Source: Planctomycetota bacterium (lineage in GTDB: Bacteria; Planctomycetota; Phycisphaerae; Sedimentisphaerales; Anaerohalosphaeraceae). From it: a stretch of DNA of 64,000 bases. The stretch spans positions 1-64,000 of the forward strand of contig VGXU01000007.1 in NCBI GenBank assembly GCA_016873215.1. The letters run 5' to 3'. A program made the translations under genes and the position numbers. Shown piece by piece: positions 23,823 through 33,159 of the stretch (positions are counted from its first letter, which is position 1; the number at the start of each line of letters is the position of its first letter). Under the pieces are notes generated by a model. It saw nothing but the letters and a program-made list of their open reading frames with translations, searched no databases and was not told where the DNA came from.

Positions 23823-26135
23823 ATGCTTCGAAAAGTGATTATTGGCGCCGCGGCCATGGGGGTCGCGATATTACTGTTTATCGGATATATCCGTTTGACG
23901 GGAACGAAGGGAATTCGTACTTCCGATACATCGGGCATTCCGGATATTCCGGATACAGGACTGATTGGCCAGGACCGCCGGATTGATAAAACCATGGTCC
24001 GCTCCGCTCAGCAGGCTCGCTATACGATTCTGGATCCGCTGACCAAGCGAGTCCGGCGGGAGTTTGGGTTTGAAAGTCTTCTTAACCCCGATGAGCAGTC
24101 CAACAACTGGCAGGTGCGAAAGCCTTATATGAACGTGTTTGAAAGCCGCTTTCGCTGCCGCCTGGATGCCGAAGAAGGTGCGGTGCAGGTGGACTATTCC
24201 GGAGGCAACGTTGTCCCCAAAGACGCCCGGATGATGGGCAAAGTCGTGATTCGTCTTTTACCTACGGACACAAAACGACTCAGCGAAACGGTAATTTTGA
24301 TGGATGACTTAAATTACAGCAGCGAGAGATCGGAGTTTTTTACCGACGGCCCGGTGCAGCTTGTATCCGCTCAGTCTCGGCTCCTCGGCAAGGGTATGCA
24401 GATGATTTACAATCCGCAAAACGGGCGGATTGAATATTTCCGGATTAAAAAGATTGAATCCATTCGAATCAAAAAAGCCGTCACCGGCAATCTGTTGGGA
24501 CAACCGCAGACGGAAGATAAGACCGTGCCTGTCATTGTGCCCGACAACGTGTCTTCGGAAAAAACGCAAGGTCAATCGGTACAGGTCGAAGACACAAACT
24601 CCGTGGCAATCTCCCTGCCCCAACCCGCCGAAAAACAGCAATCTGTTTCCGATGAAAAATTATATTATGAATGTTCCCTGCGGAGGGATGTCAAAATCCG
24701 ATACGGCAAACAGGTGATAGTACGGGGGGCCGAGGAAATCAACATTCGCAATCTGTTGTGGGGTTCACAACCGGTGGACTCATCGCCCGCGTCGTCCCCG
24801 CAGACTCAGACTGAAACTGCGACCGGCCAACCGGCAGCTAAACAAAACGGCGAAACAGCAACTCCGACCAGTCCAGCCGTTCAAAATGCCGAACCGCAAA
24901 TCGCCGACGATTGGAACCGAAGAACACAACTGCCGCAGACGCCTGCCGATGACGATGAAACAGATGTGTTTGTCACCTGCAGCGGCGGCCTGATTGTCAA
25001 ACCGATTGACAGCGCCTTTGATCCGGCAAAGGAATCTGCCGTGAATAATCCTCCGCAGGAAGAAACCGCCGGTAACACTGTCGCCGCTGCATCGCAGGTT
25101 TCAACTCCTGCGATAGAGCCTGTGCAGGTTGAAGAACCTTCCGGTGCGACGCGAAAACCGGCTCAGTTTGAGGCGCGAAAACTGGATTATGATTTGAATA
25201 CGGGTTCAGCCGCGGCGGATGGGCCAATTCGATTTACCTTTTATCCATCCGACCCCAATGACCCGAATTTGTTGCTGCCGGTGATTATCACGGCACAGAA
25301 AAATACGGAGTTTCTGGCCGGGACGGATAAAAAAACTATTCAACAGGTGGTTTTCCACAAAAATGTTATCGGCGACGCGACGGAAGAAAAAACGAATGAA
25401 AAAACAGTGCGTCGTTTCTACGGCGATACGTTGACGGTGGATTTGGCCGCCGATCCCAATGGCAGAACACAAATCAGCCATGTCGCCGTTGCTGACGGCA
25501 GCCCGAAACTCCAGGCGATTCGGTATCGCGACGGCGCAAAAATAAATCATGTGGAACTGCATTCCAAACGCTTTGATTATCAGGGTGCGCAGCAAACGAT
25601 CATTGCCGTCGGCCCGGGCAAAATCGAATTGAATAATCAACAGGTTCCGACGGACGCCAAAACGGCGGCACAGAAAAAATCGTTTGATTTACGGCAGCCT
25701 TGTTATGCGCTTTTGGATGGATTCGATACCCTGACCTGGTATGTCGGCCTGCAAAAACTGGTTGCCGATGCGAAGAAAGACACACTGAACTTGTCTTATT
25801 TGACGATGAAAGATGGCCAGCCGGACAAACTGACCCGTGCGGCGGTGTCAACCGCAGAATTGCTTTTCGCCAAAGACGAGACCGGCAAAGAGATGTTGAG
25901 CGAGATGAACGCCGGCGGCGGAGTCTATCTGGAGCAGGAGGACAAATATGTATTAACGGGCCAGACCCTGCGTTATACCGGCGCCGACGGATGGGTGCAT
26001 ATTGAGGGCAGTGAAAATCGCCCCTGTCGCGCCAATGGCGCCTCCGTGCCGGTTATCGATTACAATTTTCTCACTGAGAAGTACAAATTCAAACTCGGCA
26101 AATCCCCCGGTGTTATCAGTCTGCCGCCCAAATAA
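23823..26135 (+). CDS. Large LptC/OstA-like membrane-anchored periplasmic protein
   Basis: The 770-residue protein has one N-terminal membrane anchor (about 5-24) and a long periplasmic part. An LptC-like beta section appears around 100-200. A Gln/Pro/Thr-rich low-complexity linker runs roughly from 225 to 450 with repeated ETA and PAT patches. A second OstA/LptA-like beta section follows (about 450-760: YDLNTGSAAADGPIRF, AVGPGKIELNNQ, GGGVYLEQ, VLTGQTLRYTG). It follows kdsD and kdsC directly, the position LptC often occupies. It is about four times the length of E. coli LptC, so it may combine LptC and LptA roles as a periplasmic bridge. That reading is inference. Confidence 0.65.
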   Translation: MLRKVIIGAAAMGVAILLFIGYIRLTGTKGIRTSDTSGIPDIPDTGLIGQDRRIDKTMVRSAQQARYTILDPLTKRVRREFGFESLLNPDEQSNNWQVRKPYMNVFESRFRCRLDAEEGAVQVDYSGGNVVPKDARMMGKVVIRLLPTDTKRLSETVILMDDLNYSSERSEFFTDGPVQLVSAQSRLLGKGMQMIYNPQNGRIEYFRIKKIESIRIKKAVTGNLLGQPQTEDKTVPVIVPDNVSSEKTQGQSVQVEDTNSVAISLPQPAEKQQSVSDEKLYYECSLRRDVKIRYGKQVIVRGAEEINIRNLLWGSQPVDSSPASSPQTQTETATGQPAAKQNGETATPTSPAVQNAEPQIADDWNRRTQLPQTPADDDETDVFVTCSGGLIVKPIDSAFDPAKESAVNNPPQEETAGNTVAAASQVSTPAIEPVQVEEPSGATRKPAQFEARKLDYDLNTGSAAADGPIRFTFYPSDPNDPNLLLPVIITAQKNTEFLAGTDKKTIQQVVFHKNVIGDATEEKTNEKTVRRFYGDTLTVDLAADPNGRTQISHVAVADGSPKLQAIRYRDGAKINHVELHSKRFDYQGAQQTIIAVGPGKIELNNQQVPTDAKTAAQKKSFDLRQPCYALLDGFDTLTWYVGLQKLVADAKKDTLNLSYLTMKDGQPDKLTRAAVSTAELLFAKDETGKEMLSEMNAGGGVYLEQEDKYVLTGQTLRYTGADGWVHIEGSENRPCRANGASVPVIDYNFLTEKYKFKLGKSPGVISLPPK

Positions 26136-26155
26136 ATATCGGACGGATTTTTGCG

Positions 26156-27007
26156 TCAGAGGCTGATTCTGTTTTGTGAGCGGGGGTCGTCGATTTCGCC
26201 GGGGCCGTTGGTAAGCGAGCCGCCGATGGCTAAATCGCGGAAGGGGGCCGACGGGTCGTAAAATGTCTGCGATGTATCCACGCGGTTGATAATCAGGCCT
26301 TCCTTGTGGTCTTCCATCTGGCTGATGATTTCACCGTCGGGCTGAATGAAGCAGGATGGGTAGGGACAGAACCACCCGCAGGAATTGGTCATACTGACCC
26401 AGAAGTGATTCGTCGCGGCGTTGGCCTGCATCGTCTGACGCATAATATGCGTATGGACGCTCGGCCCAATCTGCCGCGCATTATAAAACGACTGAAAAAT
26501 ACACTGTACCCCCTCTTTGTACAATACGCGGTAAATCTCAGGAAATCGCAGGTCAAAACAAATCAGCAGGGCGCATTTGACGCCCTGAAGGTCAAATAGC
26601 GTGAAGTGATTGCCCGGCGTATAATTTTTCAAATCAGTTTCGGTACAGAAACGTTTGTCATAACGGTCGGCAATTTGTCCCTGCGGATTAATCAGGTACA
26701 GGCAATTATGCGGCTTCTTGGGTTCGGTCAGGGGGTGTGCACTGCCCAGAGCGACCCACAATTTCAATTTCCCAGCCAGCGCCATAATCTCCAGTGTCTT
26801 TTCCCGCAGCCATCCCCAGTCAAAATCTTCAAAAGAAGAAAAATCAAATCCCGCATAGCCGCTCAGCGCGCATTCGGAGAAATGAATAATATCCGCTTTG
26901 TCTTTTGCGGCCTGTTCCATCAGCCGGCAAATCGTATCGGCGTTGGCTTCAATATCCGGGCCAACGACGAACTGACAACTCGCAATGGTTAATACCCCGG
27001 CTGTCAT
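26156..27007 (-). CDS. Carbon-nitrogen hydrolase (nitrilase superfamily)
   Basis: The 283-residue protein has the complete Glu-Lys-Cys triad of the nitrilase superfamily: E45 in FSECALSGY, K118 in RYDKRFC and C150 in LLICFDLRFPE. The spacing fits amidases such as omega-amidase, N-carbamoyl amidase or agmatine-type hydrolases; the substrate is not determined. It lies 22 bases downstream of argC on the same strand and may act on a product of arginine or polyamine metabolism. Cytoplasmic. Confidence 0.88.
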   Translation of the reverse strand: MTAGVLTIASCQFVVGPDIEANADTICRLMEQAAKDKADIIHFSECALSGYAGFDFSSFEDFDWGWLREKTLEIMALAGKLKLWVALGSAHPLTEPKKPHNCLYLINPQGQIADRYDKRFCTETDLKNYTPGNHFTLFDLQGVKCALLICFDLRFPEIYRVLYKEGVQCIFQSFYNARQIGPSVHTHIMRQTMQANAATNHFWVSMTNSCGWFCPYPSCFIQPDGEIISQMEDHKEGLIINRVDTSQTFYDPSAPFRDLAIGGSLTNGPGEIDDPRSQNRISL

Positions 27008-27029
27008 GTTTGAGGTCTCCTTTCCTCTG

Positions 27030-28037
27030 TTATTTTAGTCCAAGTGTTTCTTCTATCCCGAAAATAATATTCATATTTTGGATTGCCTGTCCCGATGCGC
27101 CCTTAATCAGGTTGTCGATGGCCGAGAAGACAATCACCTTGCCTTTGGCAAACGTCGGGAAGATATGCACGTAATTGCTCTTGGCGACATTTTTGACCGC
27201 CGGCGGGGCGGACAAAATCTGCACAAACGGCTCGCCTTTGTAAAAGTCTTGATAGAGTTTTTTAAGCGCATCCGGCGAAACCGTCGTAAGGGGGTCGCAA
27301 TAGACACTCGACAAAATTCCCCGGTCAAACGGTCCCACGTGCGGCTGAAACAATAATTCCACGGGCTTGCCCGCCACTTCGGAAGCAACTTGTTCAATTT
27401 CAGGCATGTGCCGATGAACACCGACGCCGTAGGGATAAATGTTTTCGTTCATATAAGGGAAGTGAAACCCCGCGCTTGGTTTTTTGCCGCCGCCGGAAAC
27501 GCCGGTAATAGAGCTGACGACAATGCCGGCGGTCTTAATCAGATTATTTCTCAACAGCGGCGCAAGAGCCAGGCTCGCCCCCGTTGGATAACATCCGGGA
27601 TTGGCGACTAATGTAGCTCCTTTAATTTTGGCTCGGAACAGTTCCGGCAGCCCATAGACCGCATGCGCCAGATTTTCCTTGTCCGTATGCGGCTCATAGT
27701 ATTTTTCATACAGTGCCAAATCTTTAATACGGTAGTCGGCGCTGAAGTCAATAACCTTAACGCCGGTCGCCAACAGCTTGGGCACAAAGCTCATCGAAAC
27801 CTTATGCGGCAGGCAGCACAGAGCCACATCGGCCAGCTTAGCCAACTTGTCCAAATCCAACGGCTCAATCTGCATATCACATCGTCCCCGAAGCTGGCCG
27901 TAAATGTCAGCAACGTGCCCGCACTCCTCCGGCAGCGCCGTCAGGTAGGTGAGCCTGGCCTGCGGATGCCGCAGCAGTATTTCGATGGATTCCACGCCGG
28001 TATAACCGCCGGCCCCGATAATCGCCACGCGTATCAT
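27030..28037 (-). CDS. argC: N-acetyl-gamma-glutamyl-phosphate reductase
   Basis: The 335-residue protein is a type-1 ArgC. An N-terminal Rossmann motif IIGAGGYTGVE is followed by CCLPHKVSM, the catalytic C149 in ANPGCYPTGA, and a conserved HRHMPEIEQ segment. It reduces N-acetylglutamyl phosphate to the semialdehyde with NADPH in arginine synthesis. No other arg gene is next to it. It precedes the nitrilase-type gene in the same direction. Confidence 0.95.
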   Translation of the reverse strand: MIRVAIIGAGGYTGVESIEILLRHPQARLTYLTALPEECGHVADIYGQLRGRCDMQIEPLDLDKLAKLADVALCCLPHKVSMSFVPKLLATGVKVIDFSADYRIKDLALYEKYYEPHTDKENLAHAVYGLPELFRAKIKGATLVANPGCYPTGASLALAPLLRNNLIKTAGIVVSSITGVSGGGKKPSAGFHFPYMNENIYPYGVGVHRHMPEIEQVASEVAGKPVELLFQPHVGPFDRGILSSVYCDPLTTVSPDALKKLYQDFYKGEPFVQILSAPPAVKNVAKSNYVHIFPTFAKGKVIVFSAIDNLIKGASGQAIQNMNIIFGIEETLGLK

Positions 28038-28154
28038 AAAAGTCCTTTCTGAGCATTAAACAGATACTGAGATTAAAAATCTTCAGCGACAAAAATGCAA
28101 CAAGGAATTTTTTTGTAAAACAGCCCGGCCCGGAGGCCCGACCTGAATTTTAAT

Positions 28155-28191
28155 ATAATAAAAAAAGGCCGCCAGGGTCCTGACGGCCTTT
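28155..28191 (-). terminator. Intrinsic terminator after rpsI
   Basis: On the minus strand AAAGGCCG pairs with CGGCCTTT (28164-28171 with 28184-28191), extended by an inner CAGG/CCTG pairing, and is followed by seven T residues. It lies about 20 bases after the rpsI stop. Confidence 0.92.
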
Positions 28192-28211
28192 GAAATATCT
28201 CTGTAAGTGGA

Positions 28212-28685
28212 TTACCGCTTGGAGAACTGGAAGCGTCTGCGAGCGCCGGATCTGCCGTATTTCTTTCGTTCAACCGCACGGCTGTCGCGGGTCAGGAAGC
28301 CGGTATCTCGCAGCTCATTGAGGAACGCCGGGTTGTAATTCTTCAACGCCCTGGCAATGCCAAGCATGACAGCACCGGCCTGTCCGGTGATGCCGCCGCC
28401 TTCAACATTGACAAATACATCAAATCCATCGGTGCCTTTGACGGTCTTGAGTGGGGCACAAACAGTGTTGCGGTCTTTTTCAAGCTTGAAGTACTCGTTA
28501 ACTTTTCGCTGGTTGACCAATAATTCGCCTTTGCCGGGCTTGATACGCACACGGGCGATACTGGTCTTGCGCCGGCCGATGCCCCACCAAAAACCGCTTT
28601 TAGGTGCGGCAGGAGCTGCGTTTGCGGCTTTACCGACCAGAAGGTTCGGGTCGATCAACGGGCTGATATTTTGATTTTCCGCCAT
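28212..28685 (-). CDS. rpsI: 30S ribosomal protein S9 (uS9)
   Basis: The 157-residue protein contains the S9 core: GRRKTSIARVRIKPG, a GGGITGQAGAVMLGIARAL helix, LTRDSRAVERKKYGRSGARR, and the terminal FSKR, whose basic tail reaches the P-site tRNA. An Ala/Pro-rich extension of about 30 residues precedes the core. It is the second gene of the rplM-rpsI operon. Confidence 0.97.
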   Translation of the reverse strand: MAENQNISPLIDPNLLVGKAANAAPAAPKSGFWWGIGRRKTSIARVRIKPGKGELLVNQRKVNEYFKLEKDRNTVCAPLKTVKGTDGFDVFVNVEGGGITGQAGAVMLGIARALKNYNPAFLNELRDTGFLTRDSRAVERKKYGRSGARRRFQFSKR

Positions 28686-28713
28686 AACCTTTGTATGTCC
28701 TTATCCAATTAAA

Positions 28714-29145
28714 TTACAGTTCCAGTTTCACAGGCTGCTGGGCGGCGTGCGGATGCTCGCTGCCTTTATAAACCTTCAGTTTCTTGAGCATCTGATGCGT
28801 CAGGGCATTATTCCGGGGCATCATCCGCTTGACGGCCAGCGTAATCACCCGTTCCGGATGCTCCGCAAGCCATTTTTTAATGGGGATGGTTTTTTGCCCG
28901 CCGGGATAACGCGAATAGGTCTCATACGTTTTGGTTTCCATCTTGTTGCCGGTCAAACGCACTTTTTCGGCGTTAATGACGACAACAAAATCACCGGTAT
29001 CAACGTTCGGGGCATAGACGGCTTTGGTCTTGCCCATCAATATCGTCGCAATTTTTGAGGCCATCCGGCCCAAAACCTTCCCATCAGCATCCACAAGGAG
29101 CCAATTGTGCTGGGCGGTTTCTTTTGTCGGCATATAGCATTTCAT
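28714..29145 (-). CDS. rplM: 50S ribosomal protein L13 (uL13)
   Basis: The 143-residue protein is full-length L13 with WLLVDADGKVLGRMASKIA, the GDFVVVINAEKVRLTGNK strand, and RMMPRNNALTHQMLKKLKVY. It is an early-binding 23S rRNA protein. Its stop is 28 bases before the rpsI start, the common bacterial rplM-rpsI pair. Confidence 0.97.
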   Translation of the reverse strand: MKCYMPTKETAQHNWLLVDADGKVLGRMASKIATILMGKTKAVYAPNVDTGDFVVVINAEKVRLTGNKMETKTYETYSRYPGGQKTIPIKKWLAEHPERVITLAVKRMMPRNNALTHQMLKKLKVYKGSEHPHAAQQPVKLEL

Positions 29146-29331
29146 AGATATATTGCTCCACTGAGTTAGCGAAAGCGGCCTATTATAGCCGCAGGCGGTT
29201 TGCTGTCAACCAATTTTGGGTAAAATTATGCGGAAATCAGAAAAAAACAGGCCCGGATCTCAATCTGTGTCTATTATAAATCAAGGCGTATTTCCTCAAT
29301 TTTGCCTTTTTACCTTCAACTTTTAATTTTC

Positions 29332-32300
29332 TTACGAGCAGCCCATTGAATTACCGCAGTTAAAGCACTTGTAGCAGGCGCCGTTGCGGACGGTGATGGA
29401 GCCGCAAATGTCACAGGCCGGGGCGTCATCCTGAAAATGGTCAAACTGAGCGTTAAACTGCTGCATAACCACGGCTTCCGTGCCTGCGCTGTCATTGCCA
29501 AGGACGGTATTGACCAATTCAGCCACGCGCTCGGCGGTCAGTTCTCCGGTGAATCGGCCGGCTATAGATTTTGCGGCGGGGCGACTGGCAGCGGGGTCAT
29601 CGCCGTTGCCGCCGGGTTTTTCCGGCTGTTCCGTGCTCTTTTTACGGATTGCACGGGCCTCGTCGATTTTCCTGGCCAAATCCTGCGTCTTTTCGACAAT
29701 CTGCTTTGCCGCGGTGACAGCAGTTGTCTGGGCCGGGGCCGACTCGCTGCGGTTGGGTGTGTTCTTCTCAGTGTACCCCGGAATGAACTGGCAACCCATC
29801 CAGCAGAAAATGTAATCGATCAAACTCTTGGCAAAGGGAATATTTTTGTTGGAGGTCATTCCTGACGGCTCAAAACGGGCATGGCGGAATTTCTCGACCA
29901 GTGTAATCAGCGGCACGCCGTATTGCAGCGCCATCGAGACGCAGGTTCCGACCACATCCATCAGGCCGCCGACGGTACTGCCTTCCTTGGCCATCGTGAT
30001 AAACAATTCGCCCGGCTGGCCGTCCTCGTACAGGCCGACGGTCAGGTATCCCTCATGTCCGGCAACGGAAAATTTGTGGGTGATACTATTTCGTGTCTCC
30101 GGCAGGCGTCGTCGGAAAGGTCTGGGGGAAGCAGGATCGTCGGTTCGTGTAGTTTTTTTCCCCTCTTTTTTGGCTTTGCTGTCGGTATTGACCGGCTGCA
30201 GGCGTTTGGAGCCATCACGGTAAATGGCCACGGCCTTAAGCCCCATCTTCCAGCCTTCCATATAAGCGTTCAGAATTTCTTCGGCGGTACTTTCCTTGGG
30301 CATATTAATGGTCTTGCTGATGGCGCCCGACAGGAACGGCTGCACCGCGGCCATCATTTTGATGTGGGCCATGTAGTGAATGTGCCGACTGCCGTTTTTG
30401 GGTTTAAAGGCGCAGTCAAAGACCGCCAGATGTTCCGGACGCAGCTTCGTCGCCGTTTCAATGGTATCGTCTTTGTCAATCGTGTCGCAAATGCTCTTGA
30501 TGTCGTCGGGACCGTAGCCGAGCCGTTCCAGTGCCATCGGGACGGTGCGGTTGACTAATTTGAGCATCCCGCCGCCGACCAGCAGTTTGTATTTGACCAG
30601 CGCGATGTCCGGCTCGACGCCCGTGGTGTCGCAGTCCATCATAAAGCCGATGGTGCCCGTCGGGGCAAGAACCGTCGTCTGAGCGTTGCGGAAGCCGCGC
30701 TGGCTGCCGAGCGTATAAGCTTGGTCCCAGGCGTTCTTGGCGGCGTTGAGCATATAGGCCGGGCAATACACTTCGGGGATATTGTTGGCGTGCTCGCGGT
30801 GCATCGAGATGACGTTGAGCATCGCCTGATGATTTTTCTCAAATTCACTGAAGGGCCCCTTGATGCCGGCCAGTTCCGCGCTGACGGCGTAAGCCGTGCC
30901 TGTCATAATCGCTGTAATCGCCGAAGCCCAGGTGCGGGCTTCGTCTGAGTCATACGGCAGCGACAGGCTCATCATCAGGCAGCCGAGATTGGCGTAGCCT
31001 AAGCCCAGCGGACGAAACTTATGGCTGTTTTCAGTGATGGTCGCCTCGGGATAACTGCCGTTGTCAACCAGAATTTCTTGCGAGATAATGAAGATACGAA
31101 TGGCACGTTTGAAGCTTTCAAGGTCAAATGTCCCATCTTCCCGGCGGAATTTCATCAGGTTTAGCGACGCCAGGTTGCAGGCTGAGTTGTCAACAAACAT
31201 ATATTCGCTACACGGGTTGGATGCGTTAATCGGGCCGGAATTGGGGCACGTGTGCCATTTATTAATCGTGCTGTGATACTGGACGCCCGGGTCGCCGCAG
31301 ACGCGGGTGCCTTCGGCAATCAAATCCATCAGTTCACGGGCCGGGAATTCCTCAACGGGCTTTTCGGTAGTAACTGAAAACGTCGTCCATGTCCCGTCTT
31401 TTTCGACAGCCTCCATAAACTCGTCGGTAAGCCGCACCGACAGGTTGCTGTTCTGGAACATCACACTGCTGTAGGCGTCGTCGGGGGTATAGCCTTCTTC
31501 GATTAAGGCCCATGCCTTCTTTTCTTCCTCGGTTTTGCAGGTGATGAACTCCTTAATGTCCGGGTGATGGATTTTGAGCGACTGCATTTTGGCCGCCCGC
31601 CGGGTTTTCCCGCCGGATTTGATAACCGCGGCGATCTGGTCATAGACCCGCATAAAGCTCAGTGGGCCGGAAGGTTTTCCGCCGCCGGACAGCTTTTCTT
31701 TGCTGCTGCGAAGCGTCGAAAGGTCGGTTCCCGTGCCGGAGCCGTGCTTAAAGAGCATCGCTTCGCTGCGGGCCAGACGCATGATATCTTCCATCGTATC
31801 GACCACCGACTGAATAAAACAGGCCGACGCCTGCGGAAACTCGTAACTGCCGGCGCAGGGCGCAGCCTTACCCTCGGTTTCATCCCAGTGGAAGTTGTGT
31901 TCGCTGCCCTTGATGCCATAGATGTCGTGCAGACCGACGTTGAACCACACCGGCGAATTGAATGAGCCGTATTGGTTGACGCACAGCCAGGTCAATTCAT
32001 TGTAGAAATTCTCCGCATCGGCGTCGGTATCGAAGTAGCCGTCCTTTTTGCCGCGGTCGGCAATGGTTCGGCAGACGCGATGAATCAGTTGCTTGACGGA
32101 GTTTTCCCGCTGGCCCGCGACGTCGCCGTAAAAATACTTGCTGACGACAACCTTGGTTGCCAGCGGACTCCACGAAGCGGGAACCTCGATATCTTTTTGC
32201 TCGAAAATGGCCTTGCCGTTTTCGTCGGCTATTTTAGCCGTCCGGTTTTCCCATTCGATCTGCTCGAACGGGTGCACGCCGGGCGTTGAAAATCGCTGCT

Positions 32301-32403
32301 CAATTTTCAGACCGGGACCCTTTTTGCCGTGCGAATTAACCCACGGCTGAAACCCCGAGCCTGAATTGTTCTTTTCGTGTCTTGAAATCCGTTCATCCGA
32401 CAT
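29332..32403 (-). CDS. nrdJ: Vitamin B12-dependent (class II) ribonucleoside-diphosphate reductase
   Basis: The 1023-residue protein has the long class II NrdJ layout. The N-terminal section has SFNSPVWFNVGLHDIYG, the KHGSGTGTDLSTLRSS loop and the CSEYMFVDNSACNLASLNL barrel region with the radical-site cysteines; APTGTIGFMMDCDTTGVEPD follows. A Lys/Pro/Asp-rich linker (about 760-790) and a later Ala-rich linker lead to a C-terminal zinc-finger-like tail (CDICGS and CYKCFNCGNSMGC) that carries the redox-active cysteines. It makes deoxyribonucleotides using adenosylcobalamin, so it works with or without oxygen. GGAGG precedes the ATG, and two NrdR boxes lie 19-65 bp upstream, indicating NrdR repression. 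Confidence 0.96.
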   Translation of the reverse strand: MSDERISRHEKNNSGSGFQPWVNSHGKKGPGLKIEQRFSTPGVHPFEQIEWENRTAKIADENGKAIFEQKDIEVPASWSPLATKVVVSKYFYGDVAGQRENSVKQLIHRVCRTIADRGKKDGYFDTDADAENFYNELTWLCVNQYGSFNSPVWFNVGLHDIYGIKGSEHNFHWDETEGKAAPCAGSYEFPQASACFIQSVVDTMEDIMRLARSEAMLFKHGSGTGTDLSTLRSSKEKLSGGGKPSGPLSFMRVYDQIAAVIKSGGKTRRAAKMQSLKIHHPDIKEFITCKTEEEKKAWALIEEGYTPDDAYSSVMFQNSNLSVRLTDEFMEAVEKDGTWTTFSVTTEKPVEEFPARELMDLIAEGTRVCGDPGVQYHSTINKWHTCPNSGPINASNPCSEYMFVDNSACNLASLNLMKFRREDGTFDLESFKRAIRIFIISQEILVDNGSYPEATITENSHKFRPLGLGYANLGCLMMSLSLPYDSDEARTWASAITAIMTGTAYAVSAELAGIKGPFSEFEKNHQAMLNVISMHREHANNIPEVYCPAYMLNAAKNAWDQAYTLGSQRGFRNAQTTVLAPTGTIGFMMDCDTTGVEPDIALVKYKLLVGGGMLKLVNRTVPMALERLGYGPDDIKSICDTIDKDDTIETATKLRPEHLAVFDCAFKPKNGSRHIHYMAHIKMMAAVQPFLSGAISKTINMPKESTAEEILNAYMEGWKMGLKAVAIYRDGSKRLQPVNTDSKAKKEGKKTTRTDDPASPRPFRRRLPETRNSITHKFSVAGHEGYLTVGLYEDGQPGELFITMAKEGSTVGGLMDVVGTCVSMALQYGVPLITLVEKFRHARFEPSGMTSNKNIPFAKSLIDYIFCWMGCQFIPGYTEKNTPNRSESAPAQTTAVTAAKQIVEKTQDLARKIDEARAIRKKSTEQPEKPGGNGDDPAASRPAAKSIAGRFTGELTAERVAELVNTVLGNDSAGTEAVVMQQFNAQFDHFQDDAPACDICGSITVRNGACYKCFNCGNSMGCS

Positions 32404-32421
32404 GAATACACCTCCATGTTG

Positions 32422-32468
32422 CTACTATATATAGTTAATTCCCCTTTTATAAAATCAATATATTGCCA
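32422..32468 (-). promoter_or_regulatory. Tandem NrdR boxes controlling nrdJ
   Basis: Two perfect palindromic cores matching the NrdR consensus CWATATATWG are present: CTATATATAG at 32425-32434 and CAATATATTG at 32456-32465. Their start-to-start distance is 31 bp, three helical turns, which is the spacing known for NrdR operators. They lie just upstream of the nrdJ ribosome binding site. Confidence 0.88.
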
Positions 32469-32497
32469 TTTACTACTACGTCATCATAATAGCAGAA

Positions 32498-32512
32498 ACT
32501 TGAGACTCAAGT
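32498..32512. promoter_or_regulatory. 15-bp palindrome upstream of nrdJ
   Basis: ACTTGAG-A-CTCAAGT is a perfect 7+1+7 palindrome 30 bp beyond the second NrdR box. It could be an operator for another regulator, or part of the promoter. No T-run supports a terminator. Confidence 0.35.
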
Positions 32513-32872
32513 CCAAAAAATCAAAAAAATTATTTGGTTTTTGTTAGTCCTTGTGATTATTGAACCTATAGCGAAAAAGATTTTTCTATCCATTTTTCAA
32601 AATAACCAAAACCGCTGTAAAAATAGTTTTTGATGTTTTTTGGATACGTTGTAAGTTGTTGACAGATAAAGAGATATTGTATTTTTGTATGGATTTGTTA
32701 GAGTTGGCGTAAATTTTTGAGAAAAAAAGGGATTTTTATGGCTTTCATCAGGTAAATCGGCAACATATCTGGATTTTTCGGGTCTGGCGGCTTGGGGGTT
32801 GCTGTAAATGCTCCTTTTCTTATGAGGGCCGGGAAGATACAATTATCTTCCAAAATATAGAGAGGAAAACAA

Positions 32873-33082
32873 ATGAAGGCATTGGTTGTTTTATTGTTAT
32901 GGGCGATACTGCTGGTGTTGTGCTGGCCGATTGCGCTGCTGATTTTGATTCTCTGGCCGGTCGTCTGGCTGCTGTCTATCCCGTTTCACATCGTTGCCAT
33001 CGCCGCCGATGTGCTTCTGGCCTTAGTCAAATCCATCCTCTTCCTCCCGGCCAAAATCCTCGGATATAGGGAGAAAATATAA
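32873..33082 (+). CDS. Small two-helix membrane protein, unknown function
   Basis: The 69-residue protein is almost wholly hydrophobic, with segments at about 3-27 and 28-62 broken by prolines (CWPIALL, LWPVVWL, SIPFH) and a short basic C-terminus (YREKI). GAGG lies eight to ten bases before the ATG. It resembles no family I can name. It is upstream of the pRiA4b ORF-3-like gene on the same strand, but a gap of 77 bases makes co-transcription uncertain. Confidence 0.65.
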   Translation: MKALVVLLLWAILLVLCWPIALLILILWPVVWLLSIPFHIVAIAADVLLALVKSILFLPAKILGYREKI

Positions 33083-33159
33083 GACTGCTTACTGAAAAAC
33101 AAATGTGGCACAAATAGTTGAAGATGTTGTTCAAATGATTCAATCTTAAGGATTTGATG

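Larger units (their letters stand above)
32404..32872. other. Divergent 469-bp AT-rich control region of nrdJ and a small membrane gene
   Basis: It holds the NrdR boxes and a 15-bp palindrome (listed separately) on the nrdJ side. The remainder to the ribosome binding site of the 32873 gene is AT-rich (many T/A runs, 32515-32710) with no credible gene. Confidence 0.5.
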
